From Erodium maritimum (taxonomy: Eukaryota > Streptophyta > Magnoliopsida > Geraniales > Geraniaceae), in assembly GCA_963921825.1 (NCBI GenBank), contig OY997588.1, forward strand, positions 133,641,203-133,705,202: a stretch of DNA of 64,000 bases, written 5' to 3'. The notes below the pieces were generated by a model. That model did no database searches. It saw nothing but the letters and a program-made list of their open reading frames with translations, and was not told where the DNA came from. The position numbers and the translations under genes are program-made. Of this stretch, positions 36,473 through 47,164 are shown one piece after another. Position 1 is the first letter of the stretch. The number at the start of each line of letters is the position of its first letter.

Positions 36473-37237
36473 TAAAATCAATTAAGCATTCGGCTTTAAT
36501 ACAGTAAAAAGTCTCCAAATCACACTTATAAGTAAGCCTACAGCAAAAGGGTTTACAAAAGTCATAATAGTTCTTTAACAAAGGTTCAAGACTACAAAAC
36601 AAAGACCAACATCTCTAAGCACCCGGACCCTAGAAGCTCCCGAGCCTCGAGTCCACTAGTCATCTTGCAAACCTTTAAAATGGTCATAAATAGATAGGGG
36701 TGAGCTTACGCTCAGTAGGGAAAATCAATAACCAGGTCACCCTTTTTAGTTTAACAATTAGGTCTCCACAATTTCAGTGCGGATCTCAAATACAAATAAT
36801 TACGAATACGTTGAAAAGTAGGGGTAAAACGAGTGTTTAGCCATCATGAAGATTCAACAATAATCATAAGAAAATAACGTTATAAATGCGTTTCTTAAAT
36901 AGCCAATAAAGGATAGGATGTTCAGATTAATGCCGTGGGACATGAAGTCGCCACCCTCCGATCCACAATACTCATTGTGTCATGTCGGATTTTCCCTCGG
37001 TCTAGAGGAGACGCATAACGTCGGGCTACCGGTAACAACCCTTGAGGTCGCATATCGTCGGGATTCTCGGAAACGTCTCCAAAGGACCATATGTCATCTG
37101 GAACCAAGGTATAGCTCCCGTAGGACGCATACACTTGGGTGAAATAATCAGTAATCATCCCCGTAGAGTAAACCGTCTAAATACCTCGTAGGGTCCAATA
37201 ATCTATGTCTCGCAGGGTCCAATCCGCCGGTTATGAT

Positions 37238-37600
37238 ACTACCCCACACCGACACTTCCTTCGGTGTAGGTACCATACCGCATACCGACTATGATACTAC
37301 CCCACATCGGCGCTTCCTTCGGTGTAGGTACCATATCGGATACCAAATTATTGGCTTAGGTACTACCCCACACTGGCGTTCTCTTTGGTGTGGGTACCCT
37401 ATGACACTACCCCACCCGCAGCGTGGGTGGCATACCGATACCGACTATGATACTACCCCACACCAGCGCTTCCTTCGGTGTAGGTACCATATCAGATACT
37501 AAATTATCGGATTAGGTACTACCCCACACCGACGTTCTCTTTGGTGTGGGTACCCTATGACACTACCCCACCCGCAGCGTGGGTGCCATACCGATATAAA
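37238..37600. repeat. 156-bp tandem repeats built from small hairpins inside element A
   Basis: The unit starting TATGATACTACCCCACA recurs at 37290 and 37446 (period 156), with a partial unit before them. Each unit holds several short palindromes: ACCCCACACC...GGTGTGGGT, CCTTCGGTGTAGGTACC and CCACCCGCAGCGTGGGTG. Confidence 0.75.
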
Positions 37601-37825
37601 AGCTAGCTTAAGGACTCACAAGTGGGTAACACTCTCAAACAATCAAGGAACAACCGATGCTTAACGAATCATAATTCCATCACAACACACCACAAGAATC
37701 AATCATAATCTTACACTTACCATTTACTTACCAACCACGATCCATCGGTTTATCGATCACCTGATCGTACCGCTTGGCACAACCAGTCATACTCGATTCC
37801 CCAATCAATCATTAAGTCATACAAG

Positions 37826-37967
37826 CATTCAAGCGTTCAATCAAATACACAATTAAGCAATCAAGCGTCCAATCAAATACACAATTAAGCAATCAAGCAT
37901 TCAAGCGTTCAATCAAATACACAATTAAGCATTCAAGCGTTCAATCAAATACACAATTAAGCAATCA
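37826..37967. repeat. Four tandem copies of a 32-40 bp unit inside element A
   Basis: The phrase GCGTTCAATCAAATACACAA followed by TTAAGCA recurs with starts at 37833, 37865, 37905 and 37937. Spacings are 32, 40 and 32 bp. It is non-coding. Confidence 0.8.
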
Positions 37968-39720
37968 CACATTCATATTTGATCAGTCGGTTTATCTAGT
38001 TGTGTTAGACTCTTAACTCATCCAAACTAGGCAACCAAGCATGTGAACCTAACACAACAACTAATCCGAGGGCTCATCAAGGCCTCTTTACTAGTTATCA
38101 AATCCCAAGTATCGAAGCAAGTTACACTGGTGATTCACATCCTAAGCATGCTTACTAGACACGTTCGTTTATTAGTAAATGGAGGGCATTTATTCTAATA
38201 GTTTGCATCCTATAAGAAAGTCTAGGACCTTTCCGATTTTATTAACCTAATAGGCATACTAGTATTGAAATACTCGAGAAGTTAGGACTTTCCCTACCTT
38301 GTGGTCTTCCTCTAAATACTCTGCTGAAAGTCAAATAACTCCTACTCCGTTCTTCACACGGGTTCCGGATTGGTCTTCGTCTTCTCAGGCGAAGTCCAAG
38401 CTCTCGGGCGAAGTCCAATCTGGTTTTTAACAGTTCAAACTTGTACTCAGAACCGATACAGGCTATATAACAACAATTTGGTCTTTAACTCGAACGAGCC
38501 AAAAGCGGGTTAAACGGCTAGTCGGGCTCGAGTACCCGAACCCCGAACACAAAACCCGGTGCACGTTTTCCGAGACACGGATCCCATTGCCCGGATCCCG
38601 AGGCACAAGTTTCGAAGCACGAGCCCCGACGTATGTTTTCGAGGCACCGTTCGAAAACATTTTAAAACCAACCTGATTTAGCCTCTTATTGATTTAAGTC
38701 TGAAATACTATTAACTCCTTTTTCTGTTTGTTTCAACACTCTTTGATTCAAGTCCAGATTTGTTCCAAAACCGTCTTAACCCCGAACTAAATCTAACTCC
38801 TTTTTCATCCTTTTCATTTTAAAAACCGTTGTTTCACTCAATCCAGATCCAAAACAGGTTTCGAATTAACCCAGATCCACAAGAAGCTCGGGACGAGAAT
38901 AAAAGGAAAAAGGAGGAGAACTCGGTTGACCTCCGACCGGCCATCGGCGGCGCCGTTGCCGGTCGAGGTCCCACGGTCGAGAACTCACCGTAGGAGAAAG
39001 GGACGGCGACGGAAGGGCTGAGCACGGCTGTCTCTCGCCCGTCTCAGATCTGCACAAGCCCGACGATTGGGCTCGGCTTACACGCGGTGAAGTAGTAAAA
39101 AAAGGGGAAGAGGAGCGAGAGAGCTCGGTGAGGGGCGTCGGCGACAGCTCGGCTGACGGAGAAGGCGAGAGGGCTCGGGGACAAAATTCGTGTCCCAGGC
39201 ACGCTTGGGCGGTGCCGGCGAGCTCGAGCGGACGAGTGAGAAGGAAAAAAGGACGGCGGGGTTCGGTTGAACGGTGAGGAGAGGGGTAGAGGGTCGGAGA
39301 AGAGAGGCGAGAGGGCGGCGGTTAGGTTTGGACGGAGTGGAGGAGAGATTGAGGGAGAGAGGGGGGGTGTTCGGTGAGCTGGAGAAGAGACGGAGTGGGA
39401 TTTAGGGTTTCTGACCCACTCCTCCGTCTTATACTCGAAGCCCTTAACGGGCATGGGCCTCTAAGCCGGCCTGGCACATGGGCTTGGCGAAGGTGGGCCG
39501 CACAGCCCAAGGTGAAGACTGGCCAGGTCGGCCTGCTCGGGCCGGGTCTGCGGGTCTGGGCGGGTCTGCCCGGTTCAACTGTTTTTTTTGAAATTCTTGT
39601 TTTTTATATCTTTTTTTGCAAAAACTCTTCAAACTTCGATCCAACTTCCCACCACGACGTTACTAACAAACGACCTGCTCCTTTTCAACCTCGAAGCTCT
39701 GAACGATTAAATTTAATCAA

Positions 39721-40389
39721 TTAAACATTTTTAACGAGGCGGTCTGCACACATCCCATCCCCACGGCCCATAGTCGGCCCATTAGGGTTAGGGTTCTCTT
39801 TCAGTACTCCCTTGCCCTGGCTTCTTCGCCAAGTTACCGCCGCCGCCGACGAGATCTCCACCACCAGCCCCAAAGCCGCCGCCCGCGGTGCCTGTCCCAT
39901 CGAGTCCCTCGACTCCGACTCAGCCACTCTCGTCGGACCTCCCCCTGCGCCCCTCGTAGTCCGAGGCCGTGGTCCTCGCGCTGGCGTCCGGCGAATCCGA
40001 GCCGCCGCCGTATGCGACCAGCCCCCACCCAGCAGCGGGCCTCCATTGCTCCTCGTTGCCGAGAAACGTACCGGCGAAGACCCCCGCGACAACATCGGCC
40101 CCGACTCCTTGCCGGACGCCTCCTTCTCTCCTGTCCCGATCACCCTCACCGACGAGACCAGCCCAGGCAGATCACCCATCGCCGTCCCTCTCTCGTCCGG
40201 CTTATATCCGTCATCGTCCTGCAAATCCCCGACCACCTTCACCGGCTCCACGCTCGCGTCCCCGGCGCCCGTACCAATCACCTCGGTACCCTCATCCCCC
40301 ACGTCCTCCTCCGGCTCTTCACACCACAGGGAAGGATCGCCGGATAAACTGGAGAGCCACGCCGTCGAAGTCACCGTCGAAGTCGCCAT
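39721..40389 (-). pseudogene. ORF of the short non-LTR retroelement, cut by element A
   Basis: The minus-strand frame starts MATSTVTSTAWLSSLSGD about 65 bases from the element's 5' end and runs 222 residues. Its last eleven or so codons (MCADRLVKNV) come from the inserted element A. Continuing from the A border at 39751 to 35527 keeps the frame open, reaching a segment that resembles the end of the 25842-26102 frame (GSHAAAAGG against GSHVAAGGG). The composition is Gly, Arg, Pro and Ser-rich. No known domain is recognised. A 208-residue frame on the other strand is probably a GC-driven shadow. Confidence 0.5.
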
Positions 40390-40462
40390 TGTCCCTCCAA
40401 CAAAACCAAATCCTAATTGTTGCAGAGAGAGCGACTAAAGAGGCGGCTCATGAAAAATACTC

Positions 40463-41276
40463 TTGATCACAATAATAATAATAATAAAAAATATATGTCT
40501 TATATTGTCGTGAGAAGAACAAATTAATTACAATACTAGATACTATATAAATATTATTAAAATATAAGTTGTGTTATATACACGGTAGAGTTCTACTAGC
40601 ATTCTACAGTATATCGAGAGTTACGTGGTTAAATGCCAAGGCACAACAGCTACAAATACTATAGAGTACAAATGAGTATGCAATTAAGAAGTCAAACTCT
40701 TGGAAGAAATATGTAAACAAGAATGTAATACGAGTTCAGAACGCTGGGTAACCTACGAAAGGCTCGGATATATTCAGTTTTAAGGGTTTTCTGTCCGCCA
40801 CGTGTATTTTTTAATTAGCATTAATGATACAACTCATACTTTAAAAAAACGAAGTCAAACTCTTTGAAGAAATGTGTAATTCTTTTTAGGAAAGTTTATG
40901 TTTCATTCAATAGTTCCGAAAATAGAAACAACATTATAATTCAGGGATAAATCCGATACAAAATAAGATAAAGGCTGATATCTCCCACTTGAAACAAGAC
41001 AAGTGATCTGACATGTTTGACTGAAAATAAACCGAGGTATACAATAAACTGTAAAGTAGAATCAGCTTGCTTATAAAAAAATGAATAGAATTAACAATTG
41101 GATATACGCACAATAACACGATGGCAAGGAGCTAAATACATCATAGGGTGGTTGTCTTGACTAGGGACACAATCGAGTTGAGAGGGCAAATAGCGACGGA
41201 CGAGGGCCCTCTTTTCCTGACGATGACGCTGAGATCGGGTAAGCACGATTAAGAGACAAGGACATGTGACGACGAC
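40463..41276. other. Intergenic DNA with a relic of flotillin 3' flank
   Basis: The segment 40598-40730 resembles 34212-34350 downstream of flotillin copy 1, with shared words TAGCATTCT, AATGCCAAGGCACAA/AATGCAAGGCACAA, AATACTATAGA and AGAAGTCAA.CTCTTG. A second echo (GAAGTCAAACTCTTTGAAGAAATGTGTAA) lies at about 40852-40880. From about 40884, TTTAGGAAAGTTTATGTTTC resembles a LINE 3' end in minus orientation, without coding sequence. ACGAC at 41272-41276 is the target duplication of element B. Confidence 0.5.
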
Positions 41277-44064
41277 TGTGAAGACCGTTCAATCGGTTTA
41301 AGTTTTAAGTTTTCGTTCGATCGGAACGTCGAGGGTGTTTTTGGGTTTAATCTCTTCTTCGTTCAAAAAAAAATTGAAATTGAATTTTGAATCAGTTTTA
41401 TTTAATTAAGCAAAAAGGTTTAAAAAAAAGAAGAAGAAGGAGTTGGACCGGACTGACCCAACCAGACCCGCAGGCCCAGCCAGGCCAGGCCGACACGTGT
41501 TCCCCTCGCGTGGGCCTTGAGGCCCGTTCCTTGTGTGAGGCCCGATCGTCTCCGGCCCGCCCTTTTATACCCAAATTCCTAGGGTTTACATCTCATTTGT
41601 TCTGCATCGTCTTCTTCGATCCTCTCTCAACCGAACCCTCGCCGAACCCTCTCTCCTCACGCCTCCTCCGAGCACTTCCTCTCCCCTCCTCTCCACGCGC
41701 GAGTTCGCCGGCCACGCTCATCTCCGAGCGTCCTCTCCCTCTCCCTCTCCCTCGAACCTCATCCGAGCTCGCTCTCCCGACCCCTCTTCCCGAGCTCTCC
41801 CGTTTTCTTCTGTTTCTTCACCGTCCCTTTTGCTTCACCTGAGAGTCGCCGAGTCCTCGCCGTCGCTGTGCACGGCCAGAAACGAGGCGTACTCGCCGGA
41901 TCTGGGACGGGAACCGCGCCGTCCGGATCTGAGCCGACAAGTTTCGCCGTGTTCAACCGAACTCCGCCGCTCCCGTGACGGCCTTCACCTCCCCGACGTC
42001 GTCTCTTTTCCCCACGGTGAGATTCTCACCCTTGGTGTTTGGTCGCCGGCGATTCGTCGCCGGTGGTCGGCCGGGCTCAAAACCCGAGCTCCCTCCTTCC
42101 TTCTTTCCTTTTATTTCCCGATCATTCTGGATCTATGAATGTGAACGAGGAAGAACAAATTAATTAAGAAAAGTTTATCAGAAAAGGAAGTAAAACCAGA
42201 AAATCAGTTTTAATTAAAATTGGTTTTTTGAACGGTTGTTTTAAAACTGTGGAACGTTCTAACGGGACAAATAAAACCGGACCTAGAACGGGACAAAAGC
42301 GAAACGGTGAATCGGTCACCTCGTGATCCGTGCTACGAAACCCCGTACCTCGGGAATCGTGCCACGAATCTCGTGCCTTGATATTTGTGCATGGAGACCG
42401 TTCCTCGGGAAACGTGCACAAGTTTCGGTGCTCGGGTGCTCAAACCCGATTCGTCGTAATACCGCTTTTAGCCCGCTCGAGTCTAAAAGACAACTTTTGA
42501 ACTTAAATCAAATATGTCGTAACCTTTTAAATCTTTTTGTGAAACCGGTTTTAATTGTGGCTTTCGTTTTAAACTAGAGTTCGGCTTCTATCGAAGAGAA
42601 GACCGGAGTTGAGCCCAGACGCGGACTTCGCCCTAGAAGACGGTGTTGGGCCGGTCGTCAGCAGCTAGGAGACGCTGATGTGGTATCGTTTCGAGGTAGG
42701 GAAGTAGCGGATACCGGTTTAATTGTGGAAAGTTACTAGTATGCATGCTAGGTTTAACAAATCTGGAAAGACGTTTGTATCAGATAATAACCGGACGAGT
42801 CGTAGTAACATGTAGGATGCGAACAACTAGAGTAGTCGACTGAACTGTGAACCTTTACGTTTCTGTCTTGGGATTTGATGTGCTGGTAGACCTGCCTTGT
42901 CGAGCCGTAGGTTGTGTGTTGTTTTGGAATTGCCTGATTGTTGGTTGAGATGCTTGCCGTGTGAGTCGGTGTCGTTAGGTTTAATAGACAAGATTAGTAT
43001 ATCCGTTGAGCATGTTGTTGTTATGTATGGGCGAGTGTGCCGTGGTTGTGTTGATCTGAACCCTTGGTTGTGTGATGGTCGGGTGAGTGATAGACCGACG
43101 TGACTAGTTGTGGTAAGATTGTTGGGCTCGGTAAGCCGTGTTTAATTATGACAATTGTAATATTTATCTTGTTGTGTTCCGAGAAAAGACATAACTAGAG
43201 TGATACTCGCACCGTGGGATAGTTCTGGGGTAGTGTGTCGCGAGGCCAAGGATGGCGTGTTTGATACCCGAGTCTATGTGACGGGAAGATTATGGCCCTG
43301 AGTCTACGTGACAGGCAGACGTTCGACTGAGGGATTTTCGATCTAGGATGTTACCCCGAGTCTGCGTGACGGGTAGGTGTCGGGACCGAGGCTTCGTGTT
43401 ACGGTACGACATAAATGGCTGGGTGCATTCGGTGGTGTTGGGAACTGTCGTTCGGGTTATGGGTTTGTTCTGCTGAGTGTTCCGGTACGATATGAGGGTG
43501 TTGGGCTGTGGGCAGCCGACCGAGTAAGGGACTGCGGTACGGGACGTGTTTGCGCTTTTACAGTTTACCTTGTGTGGATGATTGTTATTTGGTGTGTTGG
43601 GTGTTGTTTTTGTTGTTTGGGTGATTGTGGTTGTAAGTGTGGTTCGGTCATGAGTTGAGGATGGTGGTTACGAGTTCCGTTAGAAATTAGTTGTGTGCTG
43701 TACTAGTATGCCCTAATTGGACGGTTACCCGTGGTGGTGAGCGCTTGCTTATAACCTTAACTACTTTTCCTACTGAGCGAAAGCTCACCCCCTTACCTTG
43801 TTGTTTTTCAGGTTCTAAGCGGGAAGTGTACTAGCTGGATGCTCGATGCTTGGGAGCTTACGAGGGTCCTAGGCTAGATAGTCTAGAGACGTACCGTTTT
43901 ATTTTGAACTGTTTTATCGTTGGGTTTTACCGAGCTGTGACTCGCGTGGTGTTTAAAGTTTTAAAATTATGAGTTTGAGACTTGTTGGCTTTATTTTCGA
44001 TTAAAATGATTATTGTTTTAGTTCACGTCTCGAGTCCGGTCAAAACCGAATTTGGGGCGTGACA
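41277..44064 (+). mobile_element. Solo-LTR-like element B (TG...CA, 5-bp target duplication)
   Basis: The 2788-bp unit begins TGTGAAGACCG, ends TTTGGGGCGTGACA and is flanked by ACGAC (41272-41276 and 44065-44069). It is the inverted relative of element A. A TATA-like CCTTTTATACCC followed by AGGGTTTA lies near 41563-41588 on the plus strand. A long pyrimidine-rich stretch follows, and a strong 3' splice-like GTTGTTTTTCAG/GT lies near 43801-43813. No gag-pol was found. Small frames inside are GC shadows. Confidence 0.7.
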
Positions 44065-44069
44065 ACGAC

Positions 44070-45054
44070 GACAGAACAACTCTTCAGATATTCAAACACA
44101 ACAAACTCGCGGCTCACATATAGACTGCCACGACAACGGCCCACGAACAGGCGGACACGAAAAAGGTCAATGAACAGGCGGCGGCCATGACAAAGGCCCA
44201 TGAACAGGCGACCACGAACAAGCGGCCACAACCCACGAACGAGAGAGACTTCTAAGCATCGGGAGAGGGGACCACTACTCTGACCGGCCAAAAAGGGAGA
44301 GACAAGGAAAGAACTATGACCCGTTCGGCAAGGTCCGACGAGACCAACGTCGATCAGGATTGGGGCAACAGCTTGTAGCCCTCCACCATGTTTTCCAACG
44401 AGAGCCGACCACGAACAACGCGAACCGTCCCGGTCGTAACAACCATAACAGCCGATGGCGAGTCTAAGAGCTGACATTTGTGTTCGTGCAGAAAGAGGCA
44501 AACCGAGCAGCCCATGTTCTACCTCAACACGAGTAAGATTGGGAAGTCATAGATGAGTCAATAAGGTAATTCCTAAACCTTTGTTAGAGTTCTCAAGGTT
44601 GATTTACTTTTTTTTTTCTCTCAATAAAATCCTTATCCTCAAAGAAAAAATTAGAGACCCTGTGGAGATATACGTGACCAGCGATTCAACTTTTCTGAAA
44701 ACAGAACTTGATCACTTGAATCATTTTTCGAGCATCACAAATTTAGATACACAATATGTTTTATTTAAAAATATATAGGGTAATTGCTTTTTATATGGGC
44801 TACACAATTGGGCCAGTCTTTCCAAACAGAGTAGGTTTATACAATTGGGGTAATCCTTCTGGTGCAGAATAGTTTATCATCAAAAATTTGAATTCAAGTC
44901 CTGTTTTCTCATTCCATAAGGAGAAATATATAGTCAAATCATATTAATTGAATGAGTAAATTCTAGATATTTTTGGACGGCAAGAAATTGCTTCGAACAT
45001 GCATAAACTTTAGGGAGAAATAGCTCAAGTGCATCAATAATACGGTACAACTGT
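44070..45054. other. Intergenic: degenerate short repeats and possible LINE tail
   Basis: At 44130-44240 the words CCCACGAACAGGCGGCC and CCATGAACAGGCG repeat imperfectly every 24-30 bp. A T-run at about 44608-44618 followed by CTCTCAATAAAATCC resembles a minus-strand LINE 3' end. No gene is recognised. Confidence 0.4.
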
Positions 45055-45304
45055 CAACTGTGTAGGCAAACTTCTAAAACCAACTAGGAAACACTTTTTC
45101 CAAACAAAAAAAAGGAACTAGTATCAGGAAACATAAAATAGCTCACCCTAATTCAATCCTTATAGGGACTCTAATGATAAAAGTTGTGCATATATATATA
45201 TATATATATATAGGGACTCAATAATCGCTTATCAAAACAAACACTTAAATTACTAGGATATTCTTCTTTGAGAATAAGCAACTTGTGATTAATCAAGCAC
45301 CGAC
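45055..45304 (+). promoter_or_regulatory. Promoter/5' UTR of flotillin copy 2
   Basis: It is similar, with gaps, to the region upstream of copy 1. It contains an (AT)n microsatellite at about 45190-45212 in place of the shorter TATATATA run of copy 1. Differences in this run may alter TATA placement. Confidence 0.55.
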
Positions 45305-46854
45305 ATGTACAAGGTAGCGAGTCCGTCGGAGTTCCTGGTGATCACCGGAGTAGGCATTCCGGACATCAAGCTCGCGAAGAAAGCATGGGTTCTCCCCGGG
45401 CAGTTGTGCTCCAAATTCGACGTGTCTCCTGTGAACTACACGTTCGAGGTGCAAGCCATGAGCGCCGAGAAGCTCCCCTTCATCCTGCCGGCGGTGTTCA
45501 CCATCGGGCCGCGGCTGGAGGACGAGGCGAGCCTCCACAAGTACGCCAAGCTGATCTCGCCGCACGACAAGCTCTCCCACCACGTGAAGGAGCTGGTGCA
45601 GGGCATCATCGAGGGCGAGACCCGCGTCCTCGCCGCCTCCATGACCATGGAGGAGATCTTCCGCGGCACCAAGGAGTTCAAGCAGGAAGTCTTCGAGAAA
45701 GTCCAGCTGGAGCTCAACCAATTCGGCCTGTGGATCTACAACGCCAACGTCAAGCAGCTCGTGGACGTCCCAGGGCACGAGTACTTCTCGTACCTGGGTC
45801 AGAAGACCCAGATGGAGGCCGCCAATCAGGCCAGGATCGACGTCTCCGAGGCCAAGATGAAGGGGGAGATCGGGGCCAAGCTCAGGGACGGCCAGACGCT
45901 GCAGAACGCGGCCAAGATAGACGCGGAGACGAAGATAGTGGCCACTCAGAGGCAGGGGGAGGGCAAGAAGGAGGAGGTGCGGGTGAGAACAGAGGTCAAG
46001 ATTTTCGAGAACTTGAGGGAGGCTGAGGTTGCGGAGGCCAACGCTGAGCTGAGCAAGAAGAAGGCCGGGTGGGCTAAGCAGGCGCAAGTGGCGGAGGTGG
46101 AGGCTACCAAGGCGGTGGCGCTGAGGGACGCGGAGCTGCAAAAGGAGGTGGAGGCCATGAACGCCTTGACAAGGATTGAAAAGCTAAAGGCTGAGTTCCT
46201 CAGTAAAGCCAGCGTTGAGTATGAGACAAAGGTACTTTGATTTCTAAATATTATAACTTAAGATTGGTAAAATAAATGTAGGCAAATTTGAATTCTTTAT
46301 ACATATTTTGATGTGCAAAACAGGTACAAGAAGCAAATTGGGAGCTGTACAAGAAGCAGAAAGCAGCGGAAGCAACCCTGTATCAGAAGGAGAAGGAGGC
46401 CGAAGCGCAGAAAGCTGTGGCGGACGCGTCATTCTACGCACGGCAGCAAGCGGTGGAAGGAGAGCTATACGCCAAGAAGAAAGAAGCGGAAGGACTGGTG
46501 GCTCTGGCGCAGGCGCAGGGCACTTACCTGCGAACCCTTCTCGAGGCCTTTGGGGGAAACTACGGTGCTCTAAGGGATTACCTCATGATCGACCGCGGGA
46601 TGTTCCAAGAGATAGCCAGGATCAACGGTGAAGCTGTCCGTGGCCTCCAGCCCAAGATCAGCATTTGGACTAACGGGAGTGGCAATGACAGTGACAAGGC
46701 CGGGGAGTCCAATTCCGGGAGTGTCAATGGGGCGATGAAGGAGGTGGCTGGGGTTTATAAGCTGTTGCCGCCCCTGTTCTCGACGGTTCATGAGCAGACC
46801 GGGATGCTGCCTCCTACTTGGATGGGTGCTTTGCCGGATTCCGGGGCTAATTAG
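45305..46854 (+). CDS. FLOT: Flotillin-like protein, tandem copy 2, two exons
   Basis: Same role and architecture as copy 1. Exons 45305-46231 and 46324-46854 give 485 residues. Exon 1 is exactly the same length as in copy 1 (927 bp) and the intron (92 bp) is shorter. The protein begins [15 protein letters not shown], with an SPFH domain, a Glu-Ala-rich coiled coil and a conserved C-terminus. It differs from copy 1 by about 24 substitutions and by an extra ESNSG-type five-residue insert before SVNGAMKEV. Copy 2 has a cysteine in GQLCSKFDV where copy 1 reads GQSSAKFDV. That cysteine is of interest because flotillin membrane attachment can involve palmitoylation. Both frames are intact, so both are probably functional. 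Confidence 0.95.
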
Positions 46855-47160
46855 CCACTCATCTCAGTATTTACTCTGTTTTGTTTTGAGGATTCAGATA
46901 GTTAATTATGGATGCTTTGCTATGTTAATTTAGTCTTTGAATTGTCTATTACTCACTGGTGGTGGTGGAGGTGTATTTTGCTGGTTACTTATTAACGCTT
47001 TCACATATAGTTAATCATGGATGCTAGTCCTTTAACCTTTTTAATTAGTAGTAATATATTTCGCGGACTACTTATTGTCCCTGTGTCCACATTGATGAAT
47101 TTATCGTTATAGACATGCTTTCGAATGTTTTTACACATTGTCCAATTCAAACACTTATTC
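46855..47160 (+). other. 3' UTR and downstream flank of flotillin copy 2
   Basis: It matches the copy 1 downstream sequence for about 130 bp (CAGTATTTACT, ATTATGGATGCT, GAATTGTCTATTACTCA), then diverges. It ends at the T-run of the following retroelement fragment. Confidence 0.55.
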
Positions 47161-47164
47161 TTTT

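Larger units (their letters stand above)
35528..39750 (-). mobile_element. Solo-LTR-like element A (TG...CA, 5-bp target duplication)
   Basis: It begins TGTCACGCCCCAAATCCGG and ends GGTCTGCACA, with CATCC on both sides (35523-35527 and 39751-39755). TG...CA ends and a 5-bp duplication fit an LTR retrotransposon, and no gag-pol is present, so a solo LTR is the simplest reading. Without its nested MITE it is about 3.35 kb. The matching element B (41277-44064) lies in opposite orientation. By comparison with B, its promoter side is on the right, with a TATA-like GTATAAG and CCCTAAA words on the minus strand near 39400-39440, so A reads right to left. Confidence 0.7.
34992..40453 (-). mobile_element. 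Short non-LTR retroelement (minus strand), split by an LTR-like insertion
   Basis: The 3' end is at about 34992 (T-run on the plus strand). The 5' end is at about 40453, and AAAATACTC occurs at 34982-34990 and 40454-40462 as a target duplication. The element's own DNA is only 34992-35527 plus 39751-40453, about 1.24 kb, because the unit at 35528-39750 is inserted in it. The 3' half is a diverged inverted copy of 25986-26502. An open frame starts near the 5' end. No reverse transcriptase is present. Confidence 0.7.

Noticed and set aside
37238..37967. CRISPR-like array from the regular repeats
   Set aside because: The repeats are tandem without unique spacers, in a plant transposon.
35528..44064. 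The inverted pair A/B as one giant DNA transposon with terminal inverted repeats
   Set aside because: Each unit has its own TG...CA ends and its own distinct 5-bp duplication (CATCC and ACGAC), so they are separate insertions.
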